64,000 nucleotides of DNA. Origin: 2-01-FULL-45-10 sp964433975 (GTDB lineage Bacteria > Omnitrophota > Gorgyraeia > 2-01-FULL-45-10). Below, piece after piece: positions 62,901 through 64,000 of this stretch. Location: NCBI GenBank assembly GCA_964433975.1, contig CAYSSS010000002.1, positions 1-64,000 of the forward strand, in the 5' to 3' direction. The notes below the pieces were generated by a model that did no database searches, had not been told where the DNA came from, and saw only the letters and a list, made by a program, of their open reading frames with translations. Numbering within the stretch: the stretch's first letter is position 1; every line of letters starts with the position of its first letter. The position numbers and the translations under genes are program-made.

Positions 62901-64000
62901 CGAGCGGACCGACGGGGCAACTGTAGGCGTACTTGCCTTTGAATGGAATGATGAATGGTGGAAAGACGGCAGCAACGCCATCCACAATGTCGCCAGCGGA
63001 ACAAATTACAGCCAGCCGGATGGATATGCTGACGAAGAGTGGTTTGGCGTAGTGGGTATTGACCGCGCTCCGAAAACCTTATATAGCCAATTACAGACGA
63101 GATATCTCAACGGCCAATCCGCGGTAGTTTTAAATTCCAATCCTACAATAACCGTAACATCCCAAGGCAACCAGTCCGGCGCTTCATCTTTTTCCGTCAA
63201 CGGGAAGAGCGCCTTTTATAGGGCCGGAGGCGCCGGAGGCGGGCGAGGCATTAATGTAGCGATTTTAGACAGCCATACCGGGATAAGGATGGATGACGCG
63301 CGCACGTTCGACACGTGGACAGGGCAGGGAGGATTCGGCGGGCTTCATACGAACTTTCAGCAATTGATCGATTATTTGAACAGTCTACCCGATGGCACGG
63401 TGATATCGTTATCGATATGCGATGAAGGTGGTTTTACAATGGTAGACGGCACACCGTGGCCGAATGACCCTTATGTGACAGCCGCTTATCAGACGCTGGA
63501 ATCTCTGGGAAGCACCAAGATACGAAATGTTGGTTATTGGGGAGGCTGGGCGATGGTGACGGTAAAGGGGCAGGGGGTCGTAGCGGAGGCATATTCATCC
63601 CCGAATGCGCCGGTAATGATTCAGGCGCAGGTCTCGCTTATGCTCGATCCGAATTATGGCAAGCGTTCGGCGCCACGCGCGCAGAATATGGAATCTACTG
63701 CCATTATTGCAGCCGTCAATAAAGAACTAGATCAGAAGAAAGAATGGATGTTTCCGGAATTATTCTCCATAGTACAATCCAAGGTTCCGGTATCTATGGC
63801 CGGCCTCACAAGCGCGCTGACGGATCTACAACCGCTGTCTCTTCATAGCGATCTGAATGCCGACATCATAGTAGATGCGGTAAAGCAGGCGGGAGAAAAA
63901 TACGGTTTGTCGGAAGGCGAAACAGAGATCCTCCGTCTCGCGCTCCTAGGCCCGGGCCAGGGCGCCGGTGAGATAGCGCCGGAGGCCAAAGATCCGGACG
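59947..64000 (+). CDS. Exported giant protein with NDK, glycosidase and ILEI domains (3' partial)
   Basis: The start is GTG at 59947 with ggaggg (59936-59941) at 5-nt spacing; an ATG at 59942 is followed at once by a stop and can be excluded. The frame is open through the window end (1,351 codons seen). A signal segment (SLILITTFIALDISWA) is followed by an NDK domain (60472-60930), a helical repeat (61051-61281), a LEPRVLLSG motif (61297-61323), an unassigned beta-rich region (about 61320-62130), a clan GH-A glycosidase (about 62190-62905), an ILEI-type domain (about 63180-63600) and a second copy of the helical repeat (63742-63963). It follows the HD-GYP gene by 21 bp, so it is likely in the same operon. 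It looks like a secreted, glycan-acting protein with an attached nucleotide kinase module. Confidence 0.93.
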   Translation, partial: MGDSNIKPIFRIISLILITTFIALDISWAYPPDPSVRNSTLAAPSLLQQEPINDLAARRQQSTISDGTILGAVCSIAKFLLEEKIKLKHLDQVLTRELGSAVQGMDLSRVMVQENGVVLIPCKIEGKERIIQVALKDNAAVKDLKGREWPVLDKYVVKELPEDHKDPEKIVKEERLSFVMIKPDGIAEKDLIIEKLEKRLKTDGGRIVKIFDPVRLDEAKAREFYREHMELPFFRGLVTYIQSGMVIPILVQSGKIDAIKNVRDDVVGPTMGIIKTTGAVAVGTIRGDLMADADRRAQPIPNRIHASDSVANVVREANLVIGKDTFTEALRDLVQEPIIREGLDVQKKSGSLYEDIIASIKQDLDRRGEVSFEELFDLVQSLVPSSMENLHKALVKLKPLSERKDGVEDTEILTAIARAKKDYGLSDRETEILRLAFLGTGQGMSPRFEELEPRVLLSGGTNTAVEDNPVYNTMTTAIVANNFDYSSNDTVRASNETLSVNLVSKTAVVTRSDGGTATFTKIALVNTAVSPVPKKLLRAGDYTDSLGRAWSVYGRLSELKGFKDAAGTPIDMTTKKIVVFTYADSVQKLFSKASVYDRSGVLSLPRQSALTSINIGGRDLNIYGTFSAFKNAKYTVTRKNLKITIVNRSNSRDKKTFSVGPKRSILSEMNLTADYLYYTVRTNGVSKLKSFDLHTGAPLATISPVDVNTHPAVPAQPSLVSVQSGDRRLFVRDRLPDGTLGQQYALISKGVNWSPASIGMDPAAITQEFVKWYQADIPLMAQMGINVVRVYHDFGTGQDAMNILDMFYNYGIKVIMTVDSPQHGVIADMNNISTVVDAYKNHPAILMWAIGNEWDINNYYGTFTSLEQSAQFTEQAAQLIKSLDSNHPVTSVIGDIDRSGASPLSTANNIVNNLVPDIDVWGINVYRGLSLGVVFQQWRTISQKPMLIAEFGADSYDHRINGQNQAMQASMDTGIWDEVFFDLSAERTDGATVGVLAFEWNDEWWKDGSNAIHNVASGTNYSQPDGYADEEWFGVVGIDRAPKTLYSQLQTRYLNGQSAVVLNSNPTITVTSQGNQSGASSFSVNGKSAFYRAGGAGGGRGINVAILDSHTGIRMDDARTFDTWTGQGGFGGLHTNFQQLIDYLNSLPDGTVISLSICDEGGFTMVDGTPWPNDPYVTAAYQTLESLGSTKIRNVGYWGGWAMVTVKGQGVVAEAYSSPNAPVMIQAQVSLMLDPNYGKRSAPRAQNMESTAIIAAVNKELDQKKEWMFPELFSIVQSKVPVSMAGLTSALTDLQPLSLHSDLNADIIVDAVKQAGEKYGLSEGETEILRLALLGPGQGAGEIAPEAKDPD
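60472..60930 (+). other. Nucleoside diphosphate kinase (NDK) domain
   Basis: Conserved NDK blocks are present in order: FVMIKPDGIAEKDLIIEK, EFYREHMELPFFRGLV, RDDVVGPTMGI, VAVGTIRGDLM and PNRIHASDSVANVVREA. The active His is in IHASDS (codon 60859-60861). NDK moves the gamma phosphate between NTPs and NDPs through this His. Finding it behind a signal peptide in a giant secreted protein is unexpected. All the key residues (Lys of IKPDG, Thr/Arg of GTIRGD, Asn and His) are kept, so it may be active. Confidence 0.9.
61051..61281 (+). repeat. Helical repeat, copy 1
   Basis: The block EVSFEELFDLVQSLVP...MENLHKAL...KPLS...YGLSDRETEILRLAFLGTGQG is shared with the copy at 63742-63963. It ends directly before the LEPR motif. 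Conserved residues are ELF, VQS, VP, SM, PLS, YGLS, ETEILRLA, LG and GQG. Confidence 0.85.
61297..61323 (+). other. LEPR-XLL-type motif inside the protein
   Basis: LEPRVLLSG is the core of the LEPR-XLL motif found close to the N-terminus of many large secreted or surface proteins. Here it is at about residue 451, after a signal, an NDK domain and a helical repeat. This suggests that an ordinary LEPR-type exported protein was joined to an upstream NDK module. Confidence 0.8.
62190..62905 (+). other. Clan GH-A glycoside hydrolase domain
   Basis: The TIM-barrel motifs are KGVNWSP (62191), ADIPLMAQMGINVVRVYHD, YNYGIKVIMTVDSP, HPAILMWAIGNEWDINN (acid/base Glu in GNEW, codon 62503-62505), VWGINVYRG and KPMLIAEFGADSYD (nucleophile Glu, codon 62794-62796). 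This is the clan GH-A arrangement seen in families such as GH2, GH5 and GH72. The exact family and sugar cannot be set by eye. The domain is behind a signal peptide and so likely acts outside the cytoplasm on glycans. Confidence 0.82.
63180..63600 (+). other. ILEI/FAM3-like domain
   Basis: The domain has GGRGINVAILDSHTGIRMD, RTFDTWTGQ, LIDYLNSLPDGTVISLSICD, LESLGSTKIRNVGYWGGWAM and KGQGVVAEAYS. This order matches the ILEI/PANDER (FAM3-type) beta-sandwich family (also seen in some glycan-related proteins such as POMGNT1, where it binds sugars). Following a glycosidase, it is likely a carbohydrate-binding module. Confidence 0.82.
63742..63963 (+). repeat. Helical repeat, copy 2
   Basis: This is a divergent copy of the repeat at 61051-61281 (shared ELF, VQS, VP, SM, PLS, YGLS, ETEILRLA, LG and GQG). 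It directly follows the ILEI-type domain, so the two copies bracket the LEPR, glycosidase and ILEI part of the protein. Confidence 0.85.

Overview
The window is almost entirely coding and every convincing gene is on the + strand. It looks like a contig from an ultra-large-gene bacterium. Genes of more than 4,000 and more than 15,000 codons, a LEPR-type surface-protein motif, and core enzymes built into exported multidomain proteins fit Candidatus Omnitrophota (OP3) or a close PVC-group lineage. That placement is inference: there is no rRNA or other marker gene here.

Region 1 (1-45460) is, in my reading, the 3' part of one giant gene. It is cut by two 100-N scaffold gaps (107-206 and 22749-22848). 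Both gaps lie inside near-identical tandem repeats, and both break the frame only because 100 is an arbitrary length. At least 15,000 codons are visible and the 5' end lies outside the window. The order is: beta-rich repeats (IDGFGTVR units, then YD-like units), a calcium-binding-type triplet, long helical tracts, further beta repeats, two LamG-like lectin domains, a propeller-like array, a 49-aa tandem repeat, a hydrophobic region, thousands of helical residues, a well-preserved SecA-type motor, coiled coils, a TPR array, a charged single-helix stretch and a C-terminal module. This reads as an adhesin-like ectodomain joined to a translocase-like ATPase.

Region 2 (45461-47075) is a small cassette. 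It holds a consensus promoter, a leader hairpin followed by a T-run, a DinD/BRO-like gene with an overlapping small gene, and a 339-bp non-coding stretch. That stretch carries an imperfect copy of the end of the giant gene and the promoter of the next operon, with an inverted repeat over its -35 box.

Region 3 (47076-64000) is a likely operon of three genes spaced about 20 bp apart. The first is a 4,088-aa protein with a TraB/EreA/ChaN-like domain, two CPBP-type membrane protease segments, a GGDEF domain, a UPF0489-like domain and a complete PTS enzyme I-like region. The second is a compact HD-GYP phosphodiesterase. The third is an exported giant gene, cut by the window end, with a nucleoside diphosphate kinase domain, a LEPR motif, a clan GH-A glycosidase and an ILEI-type domain. 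Together they suggest an envelope programme of attachment, glycan processing and c-di-GMP signalling, in which housekeeping enzyme folds (SecA, enzyme I, NDK) are reused as modules.
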